Shown in pieces: positions 10,227-22,162 of a DNA stretch of 64,000 nt. This stretch comes from Cantharellus purpuraceus. Its lineage: Eukaryota; Basidiomycota; Agaricomycetes; Cantharellales; Hydnaceae. The position numbers and the translations under genes were made by a program. Position 1 is the first letter of the stretch. Every line of letters begins with the position of its first letter. The notes under the pieces are model-generated. The model saw nothing but the letters and a program-made list of their open reading frames with translations. It was not told the DNA's origin and did no database searches. The stretch lies in the NCBI GenBank assembly GCA_025174535.1, contig JALBUN010000010.1, positions 2,170,001 through 2,234,000 on the forward strand. The letters are read 5' to 3'.

Positions 10227-11629
10227 TCAGCTTGAAGTTGAAGGCACGCCTTGTCGCCACTGCTCCATATAGTCACTGCGCTCCTGCTCTTTCCTGCGAT
10301 AGCGTTCCACTGCGGCTGGAGAATTGGCCCAGAAGAAGAGCATTATATCATCTTCATCCCATTGTGCATGGTCATCTTTTGAGTCCATAATCTCCCCAGG
10401 CTGGTCTCTGGTTGCAACATTCCCAGCACCACCTTCCCTTGCACCACTTGCTGCATCACATTTTTGGATTGTGGATTCCCTATCATGCACTGTCCTAGTA
10501 GGTACCATGGAAGCTGGAGCAGGCACAGTTTCACAAGGGATGTTGGGGCGCGTCTCAAGGACTTCTTTCCTGTGTCCCCACCACTTGACAGCAGCAGCAC
10601 CATAGTTGTAGTCCAGTAACAGGCCTGACGGCTTTGGTTCTAGGGTATTTCTCTTGAAAGCAGCGTCAATATTGTTTGGGATGGCCATGACTGCAACCTG
10701 GTCTGGTTCTACCAGCCACTGCAGCGTATAACGCATGTTGTCAGGGTAGACAGCCTCTTCAGGTGGCTCAAAGGGTCGGTTGCGCTGGGGAATGTCATTT
10801 GTGGCAAGAAAGCGGTTTGGAGTCTGAGAGGTGATGGGGTTAGAGAGGGACAAAGTAAATTTGGTCTGAAGAGATGAACCTTGAGTATTACAACTCGGCG
10901 TGGATCAAACCGGGTGTGTACCAAATTCTCTGCAAGGACACCATTGCGAATATCGTTGATGTTCGTCATATCGCCCACTTGCTCCTCATATGTTGGACGA
11001 TTCTCGATGATCCGCCGAAACCACTGAGGTGGAAAAAGGAAGGGCAGGTGATCAGATATCATCCCAGCGCAATAATACTATTGGGCATACCTCAGAGCCC
11101 CTGCTATAGGGAATGATATGTAACCCACTTGTATAACTGGGGTGATTTGCTGTGAACACACAACACGCATCACGTTCGAGCAGGTTTGTACGGAAATAAT
11201 CGCGAGTGTCTGTACTTTCCACAGGCACGCTTGACCGTTGCTTAATTACTTCTGGGTCGATTGCGTGGTCAAGTTCTTCCCTCGACAGCGAACACGTCAG
11301 TGTTCCCTTGCACTGGGAACAACAACTACAGTTTAAATGAAAACTCACCCGTACCCACCGGTGTGTCATAGTAGTACAAGCCTCCGTCATCCAGATCGCC
11401 GTCGAGGTCCAACGGTGTAGTACTTTCACCTTCCATCAATACTCCCTCAGCCCTAAGGACGCACCAGCTAAGGTAGGCAAGGTATTTCCGAGGTTTCAAA
11501 CACAAAGAAGAGATGATGTCCAGGGGTATTTGGAGGTAGAACGGCGCGTGGCGCACAAGCACCAGGCCAACGTGGTTTGAGGGAATATCATTTTCGATAG
11601 ATTCGGATCTAGAAGTGGCGGTGGACATG
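10227..11629 (-). CDS. HNH_2-domain protein, Agaricomycete type
   Basis: A multi-exon gene of unknown cellular role. The chosen ATG (11629-11627) opens MSTATSRSESIE; the stop is at 10229-10227. Exon 1 encodes a conserved N-terminal block (VGLVLVRHAPFYLQIPLD, CLKPRKYLAYLSW). Exon 2 holds the HNH motif region (RDYFRTNLLERDACCVF ... GLHIIPYSRGSE, about 11090-11220), matching HNH_2 proteins in which a ...ERDxxCVxTG... strand precedes AHLIPxS. The usual AH dipeptide is LH here. Exon 3 (WFRRIIENRPTYEEQ) and the last exon (from TPNRFLATNDIPQ, ending VPSTSS) form the C-terminal domain. Introns are about 46-70 nt with GT-AG ends: near 11313-11360 (boundaries tentative), after GSE near 11090, and near 10830-10885. 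Many such paralogues occur in mushroom genomes; nuclease activity is not shown. Confidence 0.75.
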
Positions 11630-11675
11630 GTCGTCACTAGAATCAGAAGTTGTAGATAAAGGTGGACTAAGACAG

Positions 11676-12026
11676 CTAACTGCAGTCTAATCCAGCGCTC
11701 GGTGTTTCAAACCTGTAATCAGCTTTGCATTCCGACGCGCATTGATTATATACCTTGGTAGACTTGAAGGGCCCCTTGCTCGTCCTTGCGTTAGAATATT
11801 GGTCACAGGCCCAAACACTGAGATGTGGTATTCTTGTGGGAAAAGTTTGGAGAAAAATAATGATCATGACTTTCTCACCAATTCTCACATCCCGGACGAA
11901 AGGGATATATCTATCATAGTTGGTGCTCATTATCATACGTTGTTCACCGTGATGCAGTGCACCGGACCGCTCATACCTCAAGAGCTCTCTGTACTTACTT
12001 GCTTGAATATAGACATGAGGATTCAT
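11676..12026 (-). CDS. Hypothetical open frame upstream of the HNH gene
   Basis: A 116-codon frame (MNPHVYIQASKYRELLRYER at the start) encodes a moderately charged peptide without recognised domain. It lies divergent to nothing and 47 bp upstream of the HNH gene's start region on the same strand. It could be an exon of an unrecognised gene or an extension of the HNH transcript; it could also be chance. The rest of 12027-12264 shows nothing. Confidence 0.25.
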   Translation of the reverse strand: MNPHVYIQASKYRELLRYERSGALHHGEQRMIMSTNYDRYIPFVRDVRIGEKVMIIIFLQTFPTRIPHLSVWACDQYSNARTSKGPFKSTKVYNQCASECKADYRFETPSAGLDCS

Positions 12027-12264
12027 GTACTTTGCTGGCAGATGTGGGGTTATCGATGTATCGTTCTATTGTCGCATCTGACACCACAATTGCACGACGC
12101 ATCACACAGCGTAAAAGCTAGATAAAAATGGATAAAACGGCGTAATCGTCAGATAATCCCAACATCGCCATGCATCCCAGACGTAATAAACGAAAACGTC
12201 GTCGTAACATACAACCACACCGTGAACTGTCATATCCCACTCGTATATGTATTACATAGGTTCT

Positions 12265-14724
12265 TCAAACCTGAGACACAGGGCCCTTGGGAGACTTTTC
12301 GTCGGCGTTGAGCTGTGTGAGCGTAGTGGCGCTGTCGTAGCGACGCTCTTTGCCAATCGCGTTCTCGACCTCCTCTGCAGCGTCACCAGATACAAGTGAG
12401 CTCATAAAACAGAAAAGTATGCGATGGATAGGGCCTTACCGATACGGTCGCGCTTGTGGAACAACCAGTAGAAGGAGCATCCCGAGATGAAGCTCGCTAC
12501 GGCAATACCTGTGTAGTTGCCTACTAGCTTCGGGTCGATAGCGACAGGTCTGCAGGGAGAGAAAGAGTGAGATAATTTATTGACTGAAGCGTACTAAAGC
12601 GGGACTCACGCCAATGCAGCGTTGATAGCCTGTAAACAAAGATAAGGTGTTAATAACAGAGTTTTTGTACAAAACGACCGCAAGAACGTACGTTTCCGAT
12701 GGCAGTGGTGAAGAGGAATGTAGCCATAACCAGTGACTTCATACGCTTAGGCGCCTTGTTGTAAGCGTACTCCAGTCTATGTAGTCACTCAATCGGAAGT
12801 CGGTGCGAACAGGAAGGAAAAAACATACCCAGTGATGGATGCAAAGATTTCGCTGGTAGCAATGAGGACATACGCAGGAACTTGGATCCACACATTAATT
12901 GTGGATGGGGTGGGGTTGCCTGCTGCATCTGAGCACCCAGTAACAAAGTCACCACATGGGTTTGTCTTGTAGATGAAGTGCTGCGAGGGGAATTACTATG
13001 CTATCTCGGTTACTAACGAAATAGCTGCATATACGCGTACCTGTAAGACAGCAGAGTATATCATGGCTACTGCAGCGAACATGAACCCGAGGAAGATACG
13101 GAAGATGGGACGGGGGATGAAGCCCATGCGGCGCACACCCGGGTAGACGATTATGTCCATGATCTGTTGCAGATTGACATGACAAATGTTCAAATCATGA
13201 AACGCGTGATGACATTAAGACTAACTGGGATAAAGATGATCAAGGCAATGGGGTCAAAGTTTTGGAACAAATCGTTTGGTACTCCGTGCAATGACATGTC
13301 AGCTGCCATCGATACCAAGTTGGTCGTAATCTGATTGTATGAGATCCAGTAGAGCTGTTGCAAGCAAGGAGAGTCAATACAAAGGCAATAAACGCATGCA
13401 AAAATGGCGAACAGGGAAGAACAGGAAGATCTGGCACGCCTTAGCAGTACGCTTGACCTCATCCACAAATGCATCATCTGTATGAAAATGTCAGCATACC
13501 CGTCACGTGATGCATGACAAGAACCCGTGTGGATTCACCCCAAGTAAGCCACTGGTTCTTTTCGGCAACTTCCTTCCTGTCCTTCGCATGCGCATCTCCG
13601 AGTACGAAGGAAGGTTTAGCACGGTTCCACACACCCGTCGTGCGACTTTCTTGAATGTACTTGATGGGGTGTGTCCAAAATCCGCGTAAGGCAATTTTCC
13701 ATACACGGTAAGTCTCGATCAGGACCGAGCCACGTGGCGGAACTTTGTGATACGTTGAGCGCGCAGATATCAGGACGATGGGGGTGCAGATGAACACGAC
13801 GGTCGGCAGAATGAAGGCCGCCCAAAATCCGACCCGGTGCTCGAGTTCAGTGGTAGCAATAGACGAGAGCGAGCCCGCGTTGATGCACCAGTAGAACAAG
13901 TTGTAGATACGTGTGATCGTGACATTGGGGTCAACAATAACGCGTTCTCCAGACGGTTGTGTCTTGATGAACATACGCGTCTTACGGTATTGGTCCGCGA
14001 CGAGGGGGGACACATTTGACTTGATACCTCCAGTGCCAAAGGCGACAATAATTGAACCAACTATCCAACCAGCGAGTCCACTGCCATGTGACAAGGCGGA
14101 CGGGATGGACGTTAAGAGAATGATCAATAAGCCCACGAAGTAGATACCGCAGCACACACAAATCGTCTTATACCGTCCCCACTTGGCGTCAGCAATCATA
14201 CCGCCGAAAATTGGAGTGATGTAAGCCAAGAATTGGAACATGTTTTGCAGGCCAGTGGCAGCAGTCTGTCCTTGGTTGAGTGCACCTGCAGTCCCAGCAT
14301 CACCATTCAAGGGGGCACCGGTAGTAGAGCCGGGAGGAAGTGGGTTCTGCAAATAATTTTGGAATGGACCAGATAAACCTAAAAATTGACATTTATCAAG
14401 AACCAAATTGGAAATATTATTGCGTCAGAACGCACCATAGAACGCAAACCGCTCGGACAACTCGACGATGACGATGGCAAATGCACCAATGGGCATTTTG
14501 TCCGCGACACGGCGAAGCGTAGCTATCTCCTCGTCTGTTGGAAACTCCACATCTTCTCCGTAAAGCTCAAAATCATGCTCAGTTGGGATGAGAGACTTGG
14601 GATTGCCATCGGCTGAGAGAGACTCCTCTGAGGCATGCTTCTCGTCCATAGAGGTGGCTTGCGCGACTTCGAGAGCCGCAACGTCTGTTGCAGGGACTGT
14701 TGCAGGGACTGTTGCAGCGGCCAT
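12265..14724 (-). CDS. PTR2: POT/PTR2 family proton-coupled oligopeptide transporter
   Basis: A plasma-membrane symporter that imports di- and tripeptides with protons. ATG at 14724-14722; the stop TGA at 12267-12265 follows GPVSQV. The N-terminus has an alanine/threonine/proline repeat (VPATVPAT), then the family's first-helix motif ExxERFxxYG (VELSERFAFYG, split by an intron in the final G). Next come the PTR2 signature region FGGMIADAKWGRYKTI, FGTGGIKSNVSPLVADQ and FYWCINAGSL. Later exons give ISYNQITTNLVSMAA, NDLFQNFDPIALIIFIP, VYPGVRRMGFIPRPIFRI, a KTNPCG loop, APKRMKSLVMATFLFTTAIGN, and a cytosolic tail. About eight short introns break the gene. All core motifs are present, so it is probably functional. 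It is one of the few intact host genes in the window. Confidence 0.93.
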
Positions 14725-14884
14725 GGCAGCAGGATGTGGTGGTCAAAGAGAAGCCAACGAAGCCGAAAGTTCCTGGATCCGACCGCGTATGCGGTATTGT
14801 TATCACGCGATAACGTGTGAAGTCTCCACAGGGGGCAGGGGGAAGTACCATGAGGTTGTATCACGGTCACCGGAGTCGCCGTGA

Positions 14885-16795
14885 GCTGCCGCTAGCGCCA
14901 AGGATATTAAATACAACGCGTTCAGTATGATCAAACGGTTATACAACATCGGCCATGGAATAACCTCGTAACCGTTCCAGACACTTAATCTTTATGCCTG
15001 TGGGTCTAGAGGCGTGAAAGGGTAATGGTCTATGTGAACACAGTTAGATTAATACCATATACGCAGAAAGGTCAAAAATCTTCACCCGAACCTTACCGAG
15101 ATCGGCAAAATCACGTGAGTGACGCGCCTTGTAGCATCGGTTTGGGACCGCCCGATTTTCCGCTCCGTTTGGCTACAAAGCCGAGATGCATGTTAACGAT
15201 TATCAATATCTCTGAGCTATTCTTCCATATTCTCCATGCTGATATACTAAATTATCTGTGTATCCTTTGCATTATTATCACACGTTGACAAATGCTGCCG
15301 TCGACACTGTACCTGATTTGATATTCGACGGTAAGCGCACGCTGATCTTTGCCACGGCTCTCAACATGGAACTACTGGAACCTAAGGCCCTCCGCGGCAC
15401 AACTCCTCATATACCCAAACCTACAAAGCGGTCAGCTTTGGAAACTCACTCTCCTCTTGTTGGCTGGACGCGCGCGCACGACCACTCAGAGACACGCTCC
15501 ATAAGTGATGACGCTCACGCTATATACGTGATGACGCTCCATACGTGATGATCTTATTCGTCACTGCAGCGGCACTGCTCATTGTCTCGGCGATATTTCC
15601 AACGTGTGTATGTTAATTGCAACCGCAATGCAAGTGCTGCTCGCGTGCCTGTCGCCGAGAGTATTCATCAAAATTTTGCTCCGAATCGGACTGACGAGTA
15701 GGAGCCTTTGATTCTATCCATTGACACGAGACACGACTGATCAATCAGCCCCACTCATAGCCTCGACCGTGCTCGCAGACAAATACCGGCATGCGCCCTT
15801 AGTTAGCTAGTCCACATTGACATTTGGAAAGTCAACGGATCAGTGATCCATCATTCGGAACTCACATGCCCAACACCCAGCTATTAACATGCATCAAAGA
15901 CCCATGGACCACTCTTTTGGATTCGGAACCTATACTAATTCTTAGATTCTCATGTCTGTGCTAGAAGCTACATGGTCTGGGTGAACAGAGCTGCTCTGCG
16001 ATTTTGACCCTTTTGAGGCTGTCACCTCCCCCCATGAACATTACCGACGTTCGGTCTGCAATGCGGCGATCCTAAGGACCCAAACCGAGACAGGCTACGG
16101 GCTCCAAGGTATCTTACCAATGCTGCCATGTGTGGAAAGAGCATTGTTAGAGCCTCACGAAGTGAGTTGGTGCTCAGTGGCCAGAATGGTAATGATCAAG
16201 GTGATGATTCCGGCAATGATGCAGACCTAGTCAAACCCCCTGTCAAGCACTTGAGTTGATATTCACCTTGTACTCGGGGCCCATGAGTTCTCTCGACTAG
16301 CTCACCAGTCCTGTCAACCGCAGATGAAATTGCAGTATTGCCGTCGGCTCAAGCCGAGAAACTTCCCACGACCTATATTTGTGAAGCTATTTACAGAATT
16401 CTTACCAAACATTCGGCTTGAAAAGGATTGCCTTACTGTAAATAAGATTGAGAGACCTCCCCGCATTTGCCTCAGCCTTTTAAGGTGGTCGGCTCGCCCC
16501 CAAAAGCCGGACCGAGCCTACTTTTAGCCGAGCCGCGACATCACTAAGATGAAGTCGTCGAATACAACATTGTGTGATGGTTGGTATGGCTCAGCTAAAA
16601 CACAACTGGATAATGAGAGCGACAAATGGGGTAAACAAATTGAGGAACAGCAACAGAGTGCTCAAGTGCCCATGAATGACCTCAACACGTATAGACGCTC
16701 ACCCACACAGCCGAGATCCAAGCGCCTGGCGCACCCAGCCTCTTATTGTACCAACACAAGAAGGAAACAAAACAGTGTGGCACGAAGGCTGCAGC
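14885..16795. other. Intergenic, nothing recognised
   Basis: Host-like sequence between the divergent transporter and membrane-protein genes. Open frames at 15025-15548 and 16324-16950 are short and match nothing I recognise. A short direct repeat (GTGATGACGCTC..., near 15506-15550) is the only structure seen. It probably includes both promoters. Confidence 0.4.
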
Positions 16796-18548
16796 ATGGC
16801 GTTCCCATTTTGTATCCTACGCATCTTCCCCTTTACGACCACCCTTCTACATATCTCTGCTTCCTTGCTACTACCATCCTTCGTACTACTCCTTTTCCGA
16901 AGCTCTGTCGGTCATGTCAGGGAAATCCTCTGACGCCACCAGCGCCGTAGTAGTAGATGACTTAGACCAAAGCATCGTTTTCTCCCCAATCGGTGCATGG
17001 CAGCGGTCAAACCAAGGGCAGGGACTTACTGGTGGAACCTTTGCATTCTCCGATACCGAGAATGCCACTGCTGTTATTCATGTTCCCCGTGCGTTTTAAT
17101 CCCTCCAACGGTACCTTTTCAGGAGGGAATTGAAGTGATTTACAGAGAACACGACGGCATTTTCGTGGAGAGGCTTTTTGCGCTCTGGTCCAGCTTTGTT
17201 TTCAGTGTGCATTGATTGCACTGGACCAGGACAGGCGACTCTTGTCGATGGTCACGCGTGGAATCAAAAATCCACAGACGTCTCAGTTAGTTATATCCTA
17301 CGCTCCATCTTAACGCATCGCTCATCGCCGTCCTGCTGTCAGACCACTCTTTTCACTAAGACCGGTCTCCCCATGTCCGGCCATACGATCACGATCACGA
17401 ACCTCCTTGACCCACGATTCGGAAACATCAGTCAAATGACTATCGATAGTTTCATTCTCTCTGATGTAGCGGCAGTGGCAGCATCGTCTTCTTCCTCTAT
17501 TATACCCACATCCACGCCTTCATCACAATCCACACAAACTACTACAGAGGTTCCAATGCCTACCTCATCCACAGCGGAGTTATCACCATCATCCGTCGTA
17601 CAAACCTCCATGTCACCTGGTTCATCCTCATCGAACACAGGGTACTGGTCCAGCTCTAATGCCTCAAAAAAGTCATCCAACGGTGTCGTTGTGGGCACTG
17701 CATGTGCAAGCGTAATTGGATTGGTAGGTGTGTTGATGCTTGCGTGGTGGATAGTGAGAAAGAAGCATGTGTATGGAAAAGTGTCTAATGGGGGTTATGG
17801 GAGAAGAAAAGTTGTTGATGATGTGGAGTCGCCGATGTCGAGTGCTGTAAAGCTGCCTCCTTCCATGGATGGAAGTAATTCCATAATTCAGGCTACTTTC
17901 CCGTCCATGGGGGAAGCAAGTCGTGGTTTCATCCAATGTATGTCATAATTCACACAGTAACTTCACAATTACTAACGAAATATACATTATCTAGGTCCGT
18001 CAACTGCCATCGGCTCCAACCGTAGCTCAGGGGACCATTCCCCACATCCCCGTACCCAAAATACCCCTTCCTCTTATAATTCTCCCTCTGCTGGCACTCA
18101 TCATACCCCATTACCCCAATGGGGCATCATACCCCTCCGCCTCAGCCCCAGTACCAGTTCCAATCCTAGTCCCTCACCCAACAACAAAGAAACAAACCAT
18201 GTAGAAGCACACGCCACCGTTGCAGCCCCTCCTGCCAATGATCCTATCGCTGACGGCGACTCTGACTTTGACTATACGACGCCGCTTCCGAGCTCGGAGA
18301 TTGGGACGTCGTCGTTCATGGTGCCAGAGACGGCGCAAGGGCACGAGTCTGAGACTATGAAACATGGGCAGAAGACAGTATCTGTTCCTCGTGACGATGA
18401 GCGTCAGCGACGCGTAGAGGAATGGGTAGGGAGGAGGGATGAGATGTCTGGGACGAGCCCTGCACGTGGGGATCTGGCGTTGACACGAGGAGGAACTCGT
18501 TTGCAGCAGGGACAATCGAATGTATCGCGAGGGTGGAGAAGATTGTGA
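16796..18548 (+). CDS. Secreted-domain, single-pass membrane protein, S/T-rich
   Basis: ATG at 16796 starts a hydrophobic signal peptide (MAFPFCILRIF ... LLLPSF). A beta-rich extracellular domain follows (VVVDDLDQSIVFSPIGAW near 16945; ATLVDGHAWN near 17238; LFTKTGLPMSGHTITITN near 17350). After a Ser/Thr-rich stalk (about 17480-17690) comes one transmembrane helix (VVVGTACASVIGLVGVLMLAWWIV, of which GTACASVIGLVGVLMLAWW is the core, near 17695-17755) and RKKH as stop-transfer. An intron (about 17940-17996) leads to a cytosolic tail ending GWRRL at 18548. The 5' exon joins (near 16883-16920, 17089-17122 and 17215) could not be fixed in frame by eye. This layout is common in mushroom genomes; a cell-surface or carbohydrate-sensing role is only a guess. 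Confidence 0.6.
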
Positions 18549-19575
18549 ATGGGTGGAGTAGGTGATGGTACCAGTGGACTAGGACATGCGCGTGGCTCTG
18601 ATGGAAAAACGACTGTTGATGCATTGATGATTAGTGGCTGGCTGGCTTCCGGCCTATATCCCTTCCTTAAGTTTCATCTTCATTTCCTTCGGACGAATAC
18701 TATCTTTTCTTCTTTGTAGCTATCATTTCACAGACTGTATTGTTGAGACCCTATTTTGCTCCGCTCAGTCGTACATATGGCCATTCGTATTACTGGCCCT
18801 CGTGCACCGGCGTGGCCCTGGAGGACAACATGAACCATGCATGTGGGGAATACTTAGCAGTGCCATCAGGTGGTTTTCACTAAGCAGCTATATATAGGCA
18901 CAATTAAAATCACCACGTGAAGTCATATCCTAAAAACGAGAGTGCTAGTGATTCAGAAGCACTGGCTCCATGAGGTACATGCACTGTGGTTGAATTGATG
19001 TTTCTTCAATCTAGGGTTGGAAGGGAGGTATGTCAAAGATATACCCTCGGGCGTGCGGACTTGACAAGGTTGAGACCGACTTGTTGTGACACCCTGCAGT
19101 GTCTGCCCGAGTCCTTTCCACTTTCACCATGCTCACGGAGGTTACCAGTAGACCCCGTCGGGAAAGTATACTCTCGTCACCTAAAACCGGCCACCTCTTC
19201 CCGTTTTCTAGGGTAGTCGCCGATTTTTTATTACAGGTTGCTGCAGCACACTGTAGGAAAAGAAGCCGCTCAGTTTCAGTTCTATTTGCACTAACGCTGT
19301 TTTGCAGTACATATTTACACTTCAAAAGCAGTACTCAAATTCTCGAGTAATATAGAACTGAAAACAAGTATCATTCTGCACTTAAATACAGTACTGAAAC
19401 CCGTTTGTGAACAAGTCAATATGCGATGAGTCCGGGGACCGGCGAGCACTAAATTTCAGTGTTGGGTGAAACAGCTCCACTTTTGAGAATGCTAGAACAA
19501 CACAATATTTGTCAGTGAGAATATTTAAGTCCATAGGTTCACACCTATAATTTCACCGCTGTCATCGACTCAATG
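18549..19575. other. Intergenic, nothing recognised
   Basis: No convincing gene or repeat. Short open frames on both strands lack recognisable domains. The start presumably holds the 3' untranslated region of the membrane-protein gene. Confidence 0.35.
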
Positions 19576-20100
19576 CTAATCCTCGTCATTCTGCGCATCC
19601 ACAAATACCGTACGTGCATAATCACCGCTCCGATTGACTATCCCCCACTCGCTTCCACGCTGTACTCTACCAACAACGCACTCTATTGTACGAAGATCAA
19701 CAACGACCTGAGTCGTGGTCTCCGTGTATGTTGTGAGCTCCTGTGTTGCGTCTTTACCGCCGGTTGAGCATGGCTTGACCAGAGCCAGTAGATAGCGCGT
19801 TGTGGAAGATATGTCGAGGCTTGGTGCACGTGGGAATAATATATCGTGATGCAATCAAGCCTGCCGTAAAAGACTTGTCATAGTCGAGCAGGCTGGTCAC
19901 GTCCACGGCGGTTATTGGCGACCATGAGAGTGGATTAGATTACAGTGGTTAGTCTACATGTTCAAGTTATACTCACCTGAACATATGAAGAGTCTCTGGT
20001 AGTTTGCGTCTGCGCATCCCTCACATGCGTAATGCGAAGGCACTAATGTTGTCCAGATCTGTATCGGTCAGTTCAGAGTCCCCTGAAAAGACCTAGCACT
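19576..20100 (-). pseudogene. C-terminal fragment of a repeated Agaricomycete protein
   Basis: A 92-codon frame (19854-19576) reads RYLLALVKPCSTGGKDATQ, VVVDLRTIECVVGRV and WGIVNRSGDYARTVFVD, ending DAQNDED. From memory this resembles the C-terminus of a repeated transposon-related protein class in mushroom genomes; I cannot name the family. Upstream sequence to about 20100 looks like a further decayed exon (LDNISAF ... RRRKLPETLHMF). The rest is absent beyond a truncated gypsy-1 LTR at 20155, so the gene is a relic. Confidence 0.45.
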
Positions 20101-20154
20101 TAAAACATGACAATTAGGCTTATAGTCCTATTACTCACGAAGAACATGCAACTG

Positions 20155-20487
20155 TGTTACGCACTTGGTCCGTTGGGTGGGTCGGACTTTGGGGTCAGAG
20201 TCGGAGTCGGAGTGGGTTGTGATGATCAGAACGGACTTGGCTTCAGCTTATGTGCTGTGCCTCACTAATACCGGTGTCTGAGATTTTAGAGACAGAGTAC
20301 AACTTAGTTAGTTTTGGATTGGACTTAGGACCTAGACATGATCTGATATTCAAACTGGGGAATGAAGTCTCCAGTAGTATGAGTTAAATACATATTTGAA
20401 ATCTAATAATAATTACTCCAGTGGTGAATCTCTGAGGCTGATGGCCTTACATGAGTATGGCCAAGTCCAATGGGGATGAGTGTGGTC
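20155..20487 (-). repeat. Truncated gypsy-1 LTR
   Basis: It begins TGTTACGCAC, the reverse complement of the gypsy-1 LTR end, and follows that LTR with many differences as far as about 20487 (CATGAGTATGGCC). There it jumps directly into the coiled-coil part of the antisense gene. About 50 bp of LTR and the leader of the antisense gene are missing. Confidence 0.8.
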
Positions 20488-20666
20488 AAGCTTGGGCAGT
20501 TGCTCCTGGCCTGATGGAAAGAAGAGGAGGAAGAATGGAAGCAGAAGGAGGAGGTAGAGGAGTGGAAATGGAAGGAGGAGGAGGGGGAGTGTAGATGGAA
20601 GGAGGAGGCAGAGGAGTGGAAATGGAAGGAGGAGGAGGAGGGGGAGCATAGATGGAAGGAGGAGGA
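20488..20666 (+). repeat. Expanded coiled-coil minisatellite from the gypsy-1 antisense gene
   Basis: The segment begins with the LEQLLL part of the antisense gene (GCAGTTGCTCCTGGCC) and continues as GGAGGAGG/GTGGAAATGGAA repeats, in units of roughly 30-45 bp. It is a third, deleted copy of that gene. A gypsy-2 LTR interrupts it at 20667. Confidence 0.6.
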
Positions 20667-20936
20667 TGTAAGAATTGTGACTTAGTTCACACTGACACAG
20701 AACTCAACCAAATTTATTGGTTGTGCTATGTGGTGTGGTTAAAATCTAAGTTCTCTAACTACATGTGGACCCACACATATACTTGGGTCCACTGATTATA
20801 TAATAACTGTATATATGCACCCCATGGGTGCATATAGCTATCAAGGAAGCAACATTCCTTAAGGGAATGCTGTAGATACAAATACATATGCATATTTATA
20901 ATATTCTACTGTAAGTAAGTACCTAGGGTACTTACA
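20667..20936 (-). repeat. Gypsy-2 3' LTR
   Basis: A 270-bp LTR running TGTAAGAATT ... GTACTTACA on this strand. Read in reverse it begins TGTAAGTACC and is preceded by the polypurine tract AAAAAGGAGAGGG (20937-20949), which fixes its orientation. It contains perfect hairpins such as TAAGTACC/GGTACTTA. Confidence 0.75.
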
Positions 20937-22162
20937 CCCTCTCCTTTTTAAATGAGGCATGACCTCATTCACTAATTAGTCATACAACTCCTTATGGAGC
21001 TGTTTGGATGAGTTGGTGTCCATATGATCATCTTGATCATATGGCTCTGGAGGGGGATGGCTCTCAGTTGTCCCCAACATTGTCATAGTAGCCTCATCCA
21101 CTTGAATGGATGAGGAAGAGGCAACCACTAATGTGGTGGCTTGATCAAGACACTTGTTTGGAATGATGTCATTAAACAATATTCTGATGTATATGAGATA
21201 TACATCAGAATTTCAATGATACATAAAGCCAGGGAGTTACAATTTGGATATCTCAAAAGATTTTGGATGTGTGAAATTTTCATAAATATAAACATATATT
21301 CTATATTTTAATAAACTTCAAAAGATAAGACATTCAGTTGAGATGAATGTAATTGTTTATATGAATATAACAGTAATGTATGTATTAATATAATTGGTAT
21401 TATATAGGTTATTTAGATATCCAAATACCAGGTGGGGATTAAAGATAGTTCAAATTATGTTACAAGTATTGTATAAGAAAGAATCAATGATATTTGGATG
21501 TTCCCTCAAGAGAGTTGCCACCAGTAAATGGGGAAAAAACAATTATTTTTGAGAATTATGCCAAAATATCAAAATATGTTTTTAATCTAGTATATTGTGT
21601 AAAATTTGAGAATCATGTTGAAATATGAAAATAAGTTTTAATCTAAGTGTGTTGTGTAAAATTTGAGGAAAATAGGTTGTATATACATATTTGTTGTATT
21701 TCTGAACAAGCATCATGGGCTTTGAGTATCTCATAGGGCCCAATAAACTTAGGTGCTAGTTTGCTGGCTCTACCCTTGGGTAGAGTCAACTTTTTCATGG
21801 AGAGGTAGACTTTGTCACCTCTCTGGAAGGTTGGACCTTCACAGTGTTTCTTATTAGCATGGAACATCTGGCCAACATGACTTTCTATGATTGCGTCATG
21901 TGCCACTAGCAGGTTCAATTGAGCCTGCTGTGCAAACTGTTTGACACCCTTGAATTTGGTGTTGTTATTCATGGATATGCCTATCCTAGGCATATACCCA
22001 TAGTTGAACTCAAATGGCATAAACCCCATTGTTGAGCTTATATTGGAGTTTAGTGAAAACTCCACCATTGGACACTTATGTGCCCAATCTTTCTGATCGC
22101 TTTGTACTATTATATGGAGTATTAAGTCCATGAAGTGGAGAGAGGTCCTAGAAGGGTGGCAG
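20937..22162 (-). pseudogene. Gypsy-2 integrase C-terminal fragment, split by a TIR element
   Basis: From 22162 downward the frame encodes the end of a Ty3/gypsy integrase (QKDWAHKCPMVEFSLNSNIS, GFMPFEFNYGYMPR, QRGDKVYLSMKKLTLPKGRA, KLAPKFIGPYEILKAHD). It is a different family from gypsy-1 and lacks a chromodomain. A TIR element (21149-21714) interrupts the frame; beyond it a tail ends at 20976 (SSKQLHKELYD). The polypurine tract and 3' LTR follow. The upstream part of pol is lost at a junction with an oppositely oriented gypsy-2 LTR at 22163. Confidence 0.75.
21149..21714 (+). mobile_element. TIR element (MITE), copy 1
   Basis: A 566-bp AT-rich non-coding element with decayed inverted ends: GACACTTGTTTGGAAT at the left and TTCTGAACAAGCATC at the right. 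It matches the copies at 22248 and 56238 along its length. Its inverted ends have CpG-type changes (GACGC to GACAC, GCGTC to GCATC). No clear target duplication remains. It sits in gypsy-2 pol. Confidence 0.75.

Noticed and set aside
16324..16950. Frames just upstream of the membrane-protein gene as a separate gene
   Set aside because: They overlap the signal-peptide exon in other frames and show no domain.
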